Source: CAWCAW01 sp963714125 (GTDB lineage Bacteria > Actinomycetota > Acidimicrobiia > Acidimicrobiales > UBA8190). Taken from it: a stretch of DNA of 64,000 nucleotides. Shown in pieces: positions 32,761 to 39,861 of this stretch. The position numbers and the translations under genes were made by a program. Location of the stretch: positions 1,612,001 to 1,676,000 of the forward strand of contig OY970234.1 in assembly GCA_963714125.1 (NCBI GenBank), read 5' to 3'. Numbering within the stretch: the first letter of the stretch is position 1; the number at the start of each line of letters is the position of its first letter. The notes under the pieces were generated by a model. It saw only the letters and a program-made list of their open reading frames with translations, made no database searches and was not told the origin of the DNA.

Positions 32761-32776
32761 TCGAACGTATGTTCGA
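32761..32776 (-). promoter_or_regulatory. LexA (SOS) box upstream of imuA'
   Basis: TCGAACGTATGTTCGA is a perfect TCGAAC-(4)-GTTCGA inverted repeat, the consensus of actinobacterial LexA boxes. It is flanked by TA on both sides (TATCGAAC...GTTCGATA). It overlaps a possible -10 (GATACT on the minus strand, ending close to the ATG). SOS control of the imuA'-imuB-dnaE2 operon is therefore likely. Confidence 0.9.
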
Positions 32777-32830
32777 TACACCAGAGGGTGTTGGCGGTTG
32801 TCGGCCCGGCGGTCTTTCCCCGGCCGCGCC

Positions 32831-34267
32831 TTACATCCCCAGGCCGGGCCCTAGTTCGCGGCTGGGATCAGGGCGACGCGGCCCAGAAATCTCTCGGGGG
32901 CTGAGCACGGCCGACCGCCACGGCTCAGTGGCGAACCACGGGGTGAGCCGGATCCATCCCATCTGGTTGTGGTCGTCGACGACGAGCCCCATTCCCCGCT
33001 GGCCCCGGGCCACCACGTCGACGGGCAACCGGCGTCGCAGCACTACCGATGTCGTCACCGTGGGCCCTGACGGCGCGCTGCGCCGAGACGATCCGAGTAC
33101 CGCCCCCAACGCGGCTCGGGCCACTGATCCACCGCCTGACACCGGCATGCTCAGCGACTGGGTGTGTACCTCTTGTTCTCCCGCTAACGACGACAGTGCT
33201 TCCAACGTGCGCAGGTCACCGATGCCGGGCAGTACCACCGTCGTCCCGAACAGCGACAAGAACCCTTCGGCGGCCTCTCCCCAACGCGCCCGCGCTTGGG
33301 AGAGATCCTGAAAACACGCCAGCGTCACCAACCCCTGGCTTCCCCCTTCGCTCACGATGGCGGGCAAGTCAGGCAACGGGGCGATATTGGCGACCTCGTC
33401 GAGGGCGAAGACGACCGGATGCGAAGAGGGGCCGCGGCTCGAGGACCTTGAGATCGACGCCGTCGCCGTTGCCGCCGCCGCCCGTGCGTAGGCCGCTCCC
33501 CGTATCTCGTTGAGCAGTCCCACCACCAAAGGAGCGGTCAAGGCTTGGTGCCGTCCGGTGGCGCATATATACAAGGTGGCCGCCGAGTCACAAAAGGCGG
33601 CGGCGTCGAAATCGGGAGCCACCGTCGTCGCCAACGTGGCCCGACTGCGATACGCCGAGAGCACTCCTGATGCTGTCGACCAGATCCCGCTCTGCTCGCG
33701 TGGATCGGTGGCCACGATGCCCGCCAACAAGTCGCCGGCCACCGCCGCGCTGTTGCTGTCGAGCACACCGAGCGCGGCCCCACCTTGACGTCGATCCACC
33801 CATGACAACACCGTGCCCAGCTCGGCACCGTCGAGGGCGGCGGCATGCAGCAGGGGAGCGAGCAGCGCTTCAGCCCGTTCCGCCCAGTGATCGAAACCGG
33901 ATGCCCCGCCGGGCGCGGTGCGCGTGGCACCTACCAAGCTTCGGGCCACGAGCAGGGCATCGTCCCACTCGACGCACCCGGGAACCGGCGACCATTGCAC
34001 TCGCTGGACGCCGCTGGGCATCTCCACCGTGCCGCTCGGGTCGTACACCAACGTGGGACCGTGGCGATTTCGGGCCGACGCGGTGATGTGCAACACATCG
34101 GGTTTGGTCGACGTCGACACCACCGCTCCCGATGCGGCCAGCACAGCCGGTACTACCAGCGACGATGTCTTGCCCGAGCGCGGTGGACCGAGCACGAGCA
34201 CGGAATGCTCGTCGGGTGCCCATATGGGGCCCACGCTTCCGGCGCCGAGGTAGAGCCCCGAGGGCAC
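32831..34267 (-). CDS. VirD4/TraG-like (type IV coupling protein-type) P-loop ATPase
   Basis: A 478-residue protein. Walker A is VLGPPRSGKTSSLVVPAVLA near residue 25, Walker B is HPVVFALDEVANIAPLPDLP near residue 285, and SEGGSQGLVTLACFQDLSQA follows, the order seen in VirD4/TraG coupling ATPases (TraM-recognition-type C-terminal half). There is no N-terminal transmembrane segment in this frame. No relaxase, VirB or pilus genes are nearby, so it is an orphan, possibly working with a remote conjugation or secretion locus, or on chromosomal DNA. GTG at 34265-34267 is the first start after an in-frame stop. The small frameshifted gene upstream ends 9 bases before it. Confidence 0.65.
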   Translation of the reverse strand: MPSGLYLGAGSVGPIWAPDEHSVLVLGPPRSGKTSSLVVPAVLAASGAVVSTSTKPDVLHITASARNRHGPTLVYDPSGTVEMPSGVQRVQWSPVPGCVEWDDALLVARSLVGATRTAPGGASGFDHWAERAEALLAPLLHAAALDGAELGTVLSWVDRRQGGAALGVLDSNSAAVAGDLLAGIVATDPREQSGIWSTASGVLSAYRSRATLATTVAPDFDAAAFCDSAATLYICATGRHQALTAPLVVGLLNEIRGAAYARAAAATATASISRSSSRGPSSHPVVFALDEVANIAPLPDLPAIVSEGGSQGLVTLACFQDLSQARARWGEAAEGFLSLFGTTVVLPGIGDLRTLEALSSLAGEQEVHTQSLSMPVSGGGSVARAALGAVLGSSRRSAPSGPTVTTSVVLRRRLPVDVVARGQRGMGLVVDDHNQMGWIRLTPWFATEPWRSAVLSPREISGPRRPDPSRELGPGLGM

Positions 34268-34276
34268 GGCGCGTGA

Positions 34277-34578
34277 TCAGTGGGTCATGCCGGCACGCAT
34301 GACATCGTCTGACCACCACGCAACGTGCACTCTCCGTGGCATAGCGAGTTCGATGACGTGGAAGGGCACGGTCACGTCACACACGTTTCGGAATCGAACA
34401 GAAATTCGCCGTTGTGCACGCGCCGCGCACCGGGGATACCCCGCATGTCGTCGGGGCCCGTGGAGCGCGCGCCACGGTCGTCATCGACGATATTTCGTCG
34501 TCGCGACGAAATCGCGTGGCCCACGTCGGGACCGAGCGTGGTGGTGACTTTGATGCGCATGGTGCTGTCATCGGACAT
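34277..34578 (-). pseudogene. Small gene with apparent frameshift, upstream of the VirD4-like gene
   Basis: Two adjacent frames look coding and together would make a protein of about 99 residues. The upstream frame starts at ATG 34576-34578, reads MSDDSTMRIKVTTTLGPDV and continues to NGEFLFDSETC, then runs into a stop two codons later (34372-34374). In another frame the sequence carries on as DVTVPFHVIELAMPRRVHVA and WWSDDVMRAGMTH, ending at TGA (34277-34279). The break is in a GT repeat (ACGTGTGTGACG on the minus strand); removing one GT joins the frames. Third positions are GC-rich in both parts. It is a slippage mutation, a sequencing error or, less likely, programmed recoding. No family is recognised. 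Confidence 0.5.
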
Positions 34579-34843
34579 TTCGGCGTCGACGACGATGACA
34601 GGCGTGAATCATCGGGCCTCAACTCCAAGAGGGAAAAAGCGTTGCAAGCGCTGTGTTTCCTGTCCACACGGAAAACGAGAACGGTTCAAGACGAACAATG
34701 TTGCATCGTCGTCCGCACTGCAACCTTGCGCGCGTTCTTGCTCGCAACCTGACGCGACGAAACACGTCAGTAACGTAAATGCTTGACCTTTGCGTCAAAA
34801 CCTTCTTTGATTGGTGGGATTCCGCATTTCGGAGGAGGTGTCG
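34579..34843. other. AT-richer divergent regulatory region before HU
   Basis: This 265-bp stretch between the small frameshifted gene (minus strand) and the HU gene (plus strand) has lower GC than its surroundings, especially around 34640-34740. I see no gene. It carries the HU promoter at 34783-34811 and the Shine-Dalgarno GGAGGAGG (34831-34838). The rest is probably regulatory. Confidence 0.5.
34783..34811 (+). promoter_or_regulatory. Candidate sigma-70-type promoter of the HU gene
   Basis: TTGACC (34783-34788), a 17-base spacer and TTTGAT (34806-34811) fit a housekeeping promoter with a good -35 and a weak -10. The start codon is 33 bases downstream. It is the only well-spaced pair in this AT-richer gap. 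The assignment is by eye. Confidence 0.5.
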
Positions 34844-35392
34844 GTGAACAAGTCAGAGCTCATCGACGCGATCAGTCGATCGACGTCGTTGGCGAAGCGC
34901 GAAGCAGAAGATGCTGTGAACGCGCTCGTCCACACCGTTGTTGGTGAGGTGAGATCTGGCCGCAGGGTGGTTGTCGCCGGTTTCGGAAGCTTTAATCCCA
35001 CGCACCGTGGTGCTCGTGTGGGACGTAATCCACAGACGGGCGCCGCTGTGAAGATCAAGGCGTCGCGCGGTGTCCGCTTTGCGGCGAGCACCACGCTGAA
35101 AAATGTTGTCAATGGCAAATCAGCGATGCCGAAGTTGAAGTCGGCGGCGTCGCCGGCGGCGAAGTTGAGCGGGACGAAGACAGCCAAGACAACGAAGGCC
35201 GCCAAGTCAGTCAAAAAGGTGGCGTCGAGTTCGACACGCAAACCGGCAGCGGGAGCGCCCCGTCGGGCGCCGGCGAAGAAGACGGCCGCCACAACGGCCA
35301 AGAGGCCCGCCACCAAAGCCACCAAGAAGATCGCCAAGAAGACCACCAAGAAAGCGGCGAAAAAGATCGTCAGGCGCGCTCCGGCCAGATAG
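34844..35392 (+). CDS. hup: HU-family nucleoid protein with long Lys/Ala-rich tail
   Basis: A 182-residue protein. Residues 1-90 are a standard HU domain: MNKSELIDAISRSTSLAKRE, VNALVHTVVGEVRSGRRVVV, GFGSFNPTHRGARVGRNPQTG (the DNA-bending arm with RNPQTG) and KIKASRGVRFAASTTLKNVV. Residues about 100-182 form a tail of KA, PAKK and TKK repeats (AKTTKAAKSVKKV, APAKKTAATTAKRP, KKTTKKAAKKIVRRAPAR), as in mycobacterial HupB. It binds and compacts DNA. GTG at 34844 is preferred over an upstream start because GGAGGAGG sits five bases before it. A second basic DNA-binding gene follows. Confidence 0.93.
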   Translation: MNKSELIDAISRSTSLAKREAEDAVNALVHTVVGEVRSGRRVVVAGFGSFNPTHRGARVGRNPQTGAAVKIKASRGVRFAASTTLKNVVNGKSAMPKLKSAASPAAKLSGTKTAKTTKAAKSVKKVASSSTRKPAAGAPRRAPAKKTAATTAKRPATKATKKIAKKTTKKAAKKIVRRAPAR

Positions 35393-35459
35393 GCCGCAGT
35401 GTGTTGGCGAGGTAAGCAGCAAACAGAGCGGCCAACGAGGCCGTAAGGAGGGCATGAGA

Positions 35460-35951
35460 ATGCCAGTCAAGCGGGCTAGGAAGACCGCGAAGAAGCGGGT
35501 TCCGGCAAAGAAGGCCGCCAAACGGACGGTGACCAAGCGGGCTCCGGCGCGCAAGGTAGCCAAGCGGACGGTCAAGAAGGCTGCCAAGCGGACGGTAAAG
35601 CGCCGTACGGCAGCAAAGAAGGCTCCGGCTAAGAAGGCGGCCAGGAAGGTCGTCAAGAAGCGGGCTCCGGCTAAGAAGCGGGCTCCGGCTAAGAAGGCGG
35701 CCAGGAAGGTCGTCAAGAAGCGGGCTCCGGCTAAGAAGCGGGCTCCGGCTAAGAAGGCGGCCAAGCGCACGGTCAAGAAGGCTGTTCGCAAGACGGTCAA
35801 GAAGCGGGCGACGGCGAAGAGGGCCCCCGCTAAGAAGGCCGCCAAGCGGACGGTCAAGCGTCGGACGGCGAAGAAGGCTGCCGCTCCTAAGCGCATGACG
35901 ACCCGTCGCGTTACTCGGCGTGCCCCGGCTCGCCGGAGCACAGCCAAGTAG
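35460..35951 (+). CDS. Histone-H1-like, Lys/Arg/Ala-rich DNA-binding protein
   Basis: A 163-residue protein made almost wholly of Lys, Arg, Ala, Pro and Val in repeats such as APAKKAAKRTVKK and RAPAKKRAPAKKAARKVVKK. There is no globular domain. It resembles the C-terminal tails of histone H1 and bacterial H1-like proteins, so it should bind DNA non-specifically. The second ATG (35460-35462) is chosen: AGGAGG lies 8 bases upstream of it, whereas it almost touches the ATG at 35454. A 60-bp repeat lies inside. It probably shares the HU transcript (61-base gap) and acts with HU in nucleoid compaction. It is followed by a strong terminator. Confidence 0.85.
   Translation: MPVKRARKTAKKRVPAKKAAKRTVTKRAPARKVAKRTVKKAAKRTVKRRTAAKKAPAKKAARKVVKKRAPAKKRAPAKKAARKVVKKRAPAKKRAPAKKAAKRTVKKAVRKTVKKRATAKRAPAKKAAKRTVKRRTAKKAAAPKRMTTRRVTRRAPARRSTAK
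35621..35763 (+). repeat. 60-bp tandem repeat inside the H1-like gene
   Basis: Bases 35641-35700 and 35701-35760 are identical, and the match extends 20 bases upstream, giving about 2.4 exact copies with a 60-bp period. Each unit encodes 20 residues including KRAPAKKRAPAKKA and ARKVVKK. Exact identity at synonymous positions implies recent duplication, so the copy number may differ between strains. Confidence 0.95.
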
Positions 35952-35993
35952 GAGCTTTGTAGATCGGTTCAGCCGGTCTTCGAAAAGATGAGT

Positions 35994-36030
35994 GACGTAG
36001 AGGGACCTTCGGGTCCCTCTACGTCGTTTT
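35994..36030 (+). terminator. Rho-independent terminator after the H1-like gene
   Basis: GACGTAGAGGGACC pairs perfectly over 14 bp with GGTCCCTCTACGTC around a TTCG tetraloop (36008-36011), followed by GTTTT. It closes the HU/H1-like transcript. The stem is symmetric, but the minus-strand side has no U-run before the converging PIG-L gene ends at 36046. Confidence 0.9.
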
Positions 36031-36045
36031 CAGACCTTGTCGATC

Positions 36046-36780
36046 TCAGACCTCGTCGATGAGGTGAAACGCTTCGCCGGCGTCGATGCCCGCCAGCTGC
36101 CCGTGTTCGGTCATTCGCGCCGTGACGGTGGAGCGAAAGGCGGCCAGCTGATCAGCGTGCTGCGCCGAGTCGATGGCCATGGTCGAGCGGTATTGGCTTT
36201 GATGGGCCAGAAGGCCCTCCATCTTGGCGTCGATGAAGCCGGAGACGTTCTCGACGTGATTGGGCTCGTCGGCTTCCCACAGCAAGATGGCCCGGGGCCG
36301 ATGCGGTGCGATGCCGAGGTCGGCGAAGAACATCGGGTCGCGTGCCGCCACCACGCCGTCGGTCACGAGAAAGCCGGCGTTGCGGTGATCGGGATGGAGC
36401 CGGTAGCGCCGCCAGGGATCGTGCCCGAGCACGACCTCGGGGCGGACGCGCCTGATCACGGCGCACACCTGCCGACGTTCGACCAGACCACTGGCCAGCT
36501 CGCCATCGGGAAGGTCCAAAAACGTGACGTCACCTCCACCCAGTGCCACCGCGGCGGCGCGCTGTTCGTCGTGACGCGTCGCCACCAGCTCCTTTTGGTC
36601 CTGAGCGGCGTCCCAGGTGCCCTTCGAACCGTCGGTAAGCACAAGGTGATGGATGGAGCAGCCCGCCGCCGCCCATTTGGCCAAGGTGGCGCCGCAGCCG
36701 AACTCGACATCGTCAGGATGGGCGGCCACCGCCAGAGCCACGGAGGGAACGGGCAGGTCGATGCTGATGGATGGGTTCAT
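36046..36780 (-). CDS. PIG-L family deacetylase
   Basis: A 244-residue LmbE/PIG-L zinc deacetylase. The zinc motif is AVAAHPDDVEFGCGATLAKW near residue 18 (AHPDD), followed by HHLVLTDGSKGTWD, TFLDLPDGELASG and GHDPWRRYRLHPDHRNAG, where the second conserved His of the HPDH block completes the metal site. In Actinobacteria relatives deacetylate GlcNAc-inositol (MshB) or mycothiol conjugates (Mca), or tailor natural products; the substrate is unknown. It overlaps cofC by four bases (ATGA), so the two are cotranscribed. Confidence 0.9.
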   Translation of the reverse strand: MNPSISIDLPVPSVALAVAAHPDDVEFGCGATLAKWAAAGCSIHHLVLTDGSKGTWDAAQDQKELVATRHDEQRAAAVALGGGDVTFLDLPDGELASGLVERRQVCAVIRRVRPEVVLGHDPWRRYRLHPDHRNAGFLVTDGVVAARDPMFFADLGIAPHRPRAILLWEADEPNHVENVSGFIDAKMEGLLAHQSQYRSTMAIDSAQHADQLAAFRSTVTARMTEHGQLAGIDAGEAFHLIDEV

Positions 36781-37388
36781 GGGCGCATCGGGGGGGCGAG
36801 GCCGGCGGGGATGTCGCCGGGGGTATCGACATCGAGTGTCAGCCCCGGTTCCCGAATGATGCGGACTTCGACGTCCAGACGCTCGGCCTCATGACGATGA
36901 CGCGCGAAGGAGCCGGGACCGTAGGCGACGTGAAAGTCAGCGGCCACCGACGCCGGGATGCACATCACGTTGGTGCCGTCTTCGCGCCGGTCGGGAACCA
37001 ATGTGATTCCCGGGAATCCGGCCAGACGGCCCAGGTCAGTGGCCAAAGGAAGATCGGCATGGGCGACGAGGACTTCGTCGGCTCCGGCCGCTACCAACCG
37101 GCGCACACCGGCCGACACGGCGCCGTTGAGTCCTTTGCCCGGTTCGAGCAGGACCAGGGCACCGTGGTCCTGCGCCCACGCCATGACTTCGACGTCGTCG
37201 CACACCACCGCTACAGCCAGTGGACGTGCCGCTGCCAGCACATGGGCGGCCATGGTGCGGGCCAGCGCGGCGCGCTGCGCGGGGTCGAGCGTGGGGGCCA
37301 TGCGCGCCTTGGCGTCGCCGAACGCCTTCACCGGGACGAGCACCGCACAGCCCGTCAGCGCGGGGATGTCGGCCGACGATGCGGGCAC
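36777..37388 (-). CDS. cofC: 2-phospho-L-lactate guanylyltransferase CofC/FbiD
   Basis: A 203-residue nucleotidyltransferase of the F420 pathway. It opens CAVLVPVKAFGDAKARMAPT (the VPVK-x-x-x-x-AK-x-R motif), then LARTMAAHVLAA and VLLEPGKGLNGAVSAGVRRL with the G-LN-A motif, EVLVAHADLPLATD (DLP metal site) and LVPDRREDGTNVMCIP (the DR-x-x-GTN motif). These are the CofC/FbiD signatures. It activates phospholactate or phosphoenolpyruvate with GTP for F420 side-chain assembly. It is divergent from gpsA (42 bp) and leads the cofC-PIG-L operon. Confidence 0.93.
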   Translation of the reverse strand: MPASSADIPALTGCAVLVPVKAFGDAKARMAPTLDPAQRAALARTMAAHVLAAARPLAVAVVCDDVEVMAWAQDHGALVLLEPGKGLNGAVSAGVRRLVAAGADEVLVAHADLPLATDLGRLAGFPGITLVPDRREDGTNVMCIPASVAADFHVAYGPGSFARHRHEAERLDVEVRIIREPGLTLDVDTPGDIPAGLAPPMRP

Positions 37389-37430
37389 GCGCTCAGTGTA
37401 CGGCCGGGCCCGAGGCCTTAGGGTTGGCCC

Positions 37431-38450
37431 ATGCTGGACAAGGTGGCCGTCATCGGTGCCGGATCATGGGGCACGACGGTGGCGAGCATCGCCGCCGGCG
37501 CGGCTCCGACGGTGTTGTGGGCCCGCCGACCGGCACTGGCCGAGCAGATCGCCGCACAGCACGAGAACCCTGACTATCTCGCCGGTGTCACCTTGCCCGA
37601 GACCTTGCAGGCCACAGCGTCGCTCGAAGAGGCCGTGGGTGGAGCGGCGGTGGTGATCATGGCTGTCCCCTCCCACGGCTTTCGCGCCGTGATGAGCGAG
37701 CTGGCCCCGTTTCTGGGCGCCGGGGTGGCGGTGATCAGCCTCTCCAAGGGGCTCGAGCAAGGCACCCACCTGCGCATGACCGAGGTGGTGGCGGCGGTGG
37801 CTCCCGGCCACCCGGTGGGCGTGCTCAGCGGGCCCAACCTGGCCCGTGAAGTGGTGATGGGACGTCCGGCTGCCACGGTGGTGGCCATCGCCGATGCGTC
37901 CATTGCCGGCGAGGTCCAAGAGCTGCTTCGAACTGAGACGTTTCGTGTCTATACGAATCCCGACGTGGTCGGCTGCGAGATTGCCGGGGCCACCAAGAAC
38001 GTCCTTGCCATCGCGGCCGGCATTCTCGACGGACTCGAACTCGGCGACTCGTCGCGCGCTGCGCTCATCACGCGAGGCCTGGCCGAGCTCGGTCGGCTCG
38101 GGGTGGCCATGGGGGGAGATCCCATGACCATGGCCGGCCTCGCCGGCGTCGGGGACCTGGTGGCCACGTGCACCAGCTCGTTGAGCCGGAATCGAACCGT
38201 GGGAGTCGAGCTCGGGCGGGGTCGGGCCATCGCCGACATCGTCTCCGACATGCGCATGGTGGCCGAAGGGGTCAAGTCGGCCCGACCGCTGCTCGACATG
38301 GCGTCCACCTTCGGCGTGGAGATGCCCATCGGCGAGCAAGTGGCGTTGGTGCTCGAAGGGGTCCGATCGCCGGCCGAGGCGATTCCGGCGCTCATGCTGC
38401 GATCGGCCAAGCCGGAATTCCACGGTTTGACCGGTCGGCAAGGTCAGTGA
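37431..38450 (+). CDS. gpsA: NAD(P)+-dependent glycerol-3-phosphate dehydrogenase
   Basis: A 339-residue enzyme. The N-terminal Rossmann motif is VAVIGAGSWGTTVASIAA; then VIMAVPSHGFRAVM, ISLSKGLEQGTHLRMTEV, GPNLAREVVMGRPAA (GPN/FA-EV motif) and the C-terminal active site around GCEIAGATKNVLAIAAGIL, with LAGVGDLVATCTSSLSRNRT. It reduces dihydroxyacetone phosphate to sn-glycerol 3-phosphate for phospholipid synthesis. A cyclase gene starts within its stop codon (GTGA overlap). Confidence 0.95.
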   Translation: MLDKVAVIGAGSWGTTVASIAAGAAPTVLWARRPALAEQIAAQHENPDYLAGVTLPETLQATASLEEAVGGAAVVIMAVPSHGFRAVMSELAPFLGAGVAVISLSKGLEQGTHLRMTEVVAAVAPGHPVGVLSGPNLAREVVMGRPAATVVAIADASIAGEVQELLRTETFRVYTNPDVVGCEIAGATKNVLAIAAGILDGLELGDSSRAALITRGLAELGRLGVAMGGDPMTMAGLAGVGDLVATCTSSLSRNRTVGVELGRGRAIADIVSDMRMVAEGVKSARPLLDMASTFGVEMPIGEQVALVLEGVRSPAEAIPALMLRSAKPEFHGLTGRQGQ

Positions 38451-39859
38451 GCGAGTCATCGTCTGACGCGGCGGCGGTAGCGCGGGTACGAGAGTTCCTT
38501 CTCGAGCACGGTGCTGGTGAGGACGAGATCACTCGAGCCGTCCACGACGACACGCTCGACCTGTTGGTGGCCGACTATCTGCTCGTACCCAGTGAGCGCC
38601 GCTACACCGAGCAACAGGTGACCGAGATCACGGGCATGCCCACCGAGCTGGCGCGGCGGTTCTGGCGGGCGCTGGGATTCGTCGACGTCACCCCCGAAGA
38701 GGAGATGTTCACCGACCTCGACATCGAGGCCATCACCCTCCTCGAGGCCATGATCGACCTCGGTGTCGCCGACGTCGACACCGCCTTGCAGCTGGCCCGG
38801 GTCATGGGATCGTCGATGGCCCGTATCGCCGAAGCCGAGGTGTCGCCGGCCTCGGGCGTGCTCGTCGGCAATCAGGAGGATTCGGTAGAGGCCGCCGATC
38901 GGTTCGCCCGCTTGGCCGAGCATTCGTTGCCGGCCATGGCCAAGCTGCTCGAGTTCACGTGGCGACGTCACGTCCAGGCGGCCGTACGCCGCACCATGCT
39001 TCAGCGCACCCGCCATGGCGACGGGCGCACCCAGCCTGACCTCTGTGTCGGTTTCGCCGACATGGTGGGGTTCACCATGTTGAGCCAACAGCTCTCCGAA
39101 GCGGAGCTCGCCACCGTGGTGAGCCGCTTCGAAGCAGTGGCCCACGACATCACCACCTCACTCGGAGGACGGGTGGTGAAGATGATCGGCGACGAGGCCA
39201 TGTTTGTAAGCGAATCGGCCATCGCGGCGGCGCGCATCGGGCTCAGCTTGGCCGAGGCATATGCGGATGATGACCTGTTGTCTGACGTCAGGGTGGCCTT
39301 GGCCATCGGGCCCGTACTCATTCAAGACGGTGATTTCTACGGACCGGTAGTGAACTTGGCGAGCCGCGTGGTGACCATGGCGGCGCCGGGCAGCGTTTTG
39401 GTGTCGGACCCGTTTCACTCGGCGCTGCGCGATGAGCTGGACGACGCAGACCCGAGCGAAATGGGCGCCGGCACCGGTGGTGACGACACTTCTGCCGACA
39501 CTGCCGATACTGATGACGCTGCCGACACTGCCGGTACTGTCGACGCCGCCGCTGACGCGACCAACAACACCGGCACCGGCCCCGACGGGGGCGCCGACGA
39601 CGGCGCGCACGTGCTCAGCAACGAGTTCGCCGTCAAAGCCCTGCGCCTGCGCCAAGTCAAAGATGTAGGCCGGGTGCAGCTGTGGGCGCTGTTTCGTCCC
39701 GGCTCTACCCCCACCACCCTCGATCGCCGCCTGGGGAGACGGTGGGAGCGGCTGGCCGAGGTACTGCGCGACCTCGACGACCTCCGAGAAAGCGGCGAGC
39801 GTCTGATGGCGGGCCGAGCCGCTGCCGCTGGGCCGCGCCCCGAGGAGCCCCCCGAGTGA
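38447..39859 (+). CDS. Class III adenylate/guanylate cyclase with N-terminal regulatory domain
   Basis: A 470-residue protein. The N-terminal half is helical (YTEQQVTEITGMPTELARRFW, then LEAMIDLGVADVDTALQLAR) and resembles the autoinhibitory, pH-sensing half of mycobacterial Rv1264. The catalytic domain has CVGFADMVGFTMLSQQLSEA with the first metal Asp, VVKMIGDEAMFVS with Lys and the second Asp, and FYGPVVNLASRVVTMAAPGS with the transition-state Asn and Arg. All residues for ATP cyclisation look present. A low-complexity insert rich in Asp, Thr, Ala and Gly (about 45 residues, encoded around 39.44-39.61 kb) lies between the final strands. It is soluble and cotranscribed with gpsA. Confidence 0.9.
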   Translation: MSESSSDAAAVARVREFLLEHGAGEDEITRAVHDDTLDLLVADYLLVPSERRYTEQQVTEITGMPTELARRFWRALGFVDVTPEEEMFTDLDIEAITLLEAMIDLGVADVDTALQLARVMGSSMARIAEAEVSPASGVLVGNQEDSVEAADRFARLAEHSLPAMAKLLEFTWRRHVQAAVRRTMLQRTRHGDGRTQPDLCVGFADMVGFTMLSQQLSEAELATVVSRFEAVAHDITTSLGGRVVKMIGDEAMFVSESAIAAARIGLSLAEAYADDDLLSDVRVALAIGPVLIQDGDFYGPVVNLASRVVTMAAPGSVLVSDPFHSALRDELDDADPSEMGAGTGGDDTSADTADTDDAADTAGTVDAAADATNNTGTGPDGGADDGAHVLSNEFAVKALRLRQVKDVGRVQLWALFRPGSTPTTLDRRLGRRWERLAEVLRDLDDLRESGERLMAGRAAAAGPRPEEPPE

Positions 39860-39861
39860 GC

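Noticed and set aside
34325..34786. Plus-strand open frame of 153 codons upstream of HU
   Set aside because: Composition is shadow-like, no motifs are visible, and it is antisense to the better-supported small gene of 34277-34578.
35621..35763. CRISPR-like array
   Set aside because: The repeat is a coding tandem duplication without unique spacers.
35207..35947. Long minus-strand frame opposite the HU tail and H1-like gene, resembling a hydrophobic protein
   Set aside because: It is the complement of Lys/Ala repeats, which read as Phe/Leu/Ala repeats; the plus-strand genes have proper start signals and a terminator.
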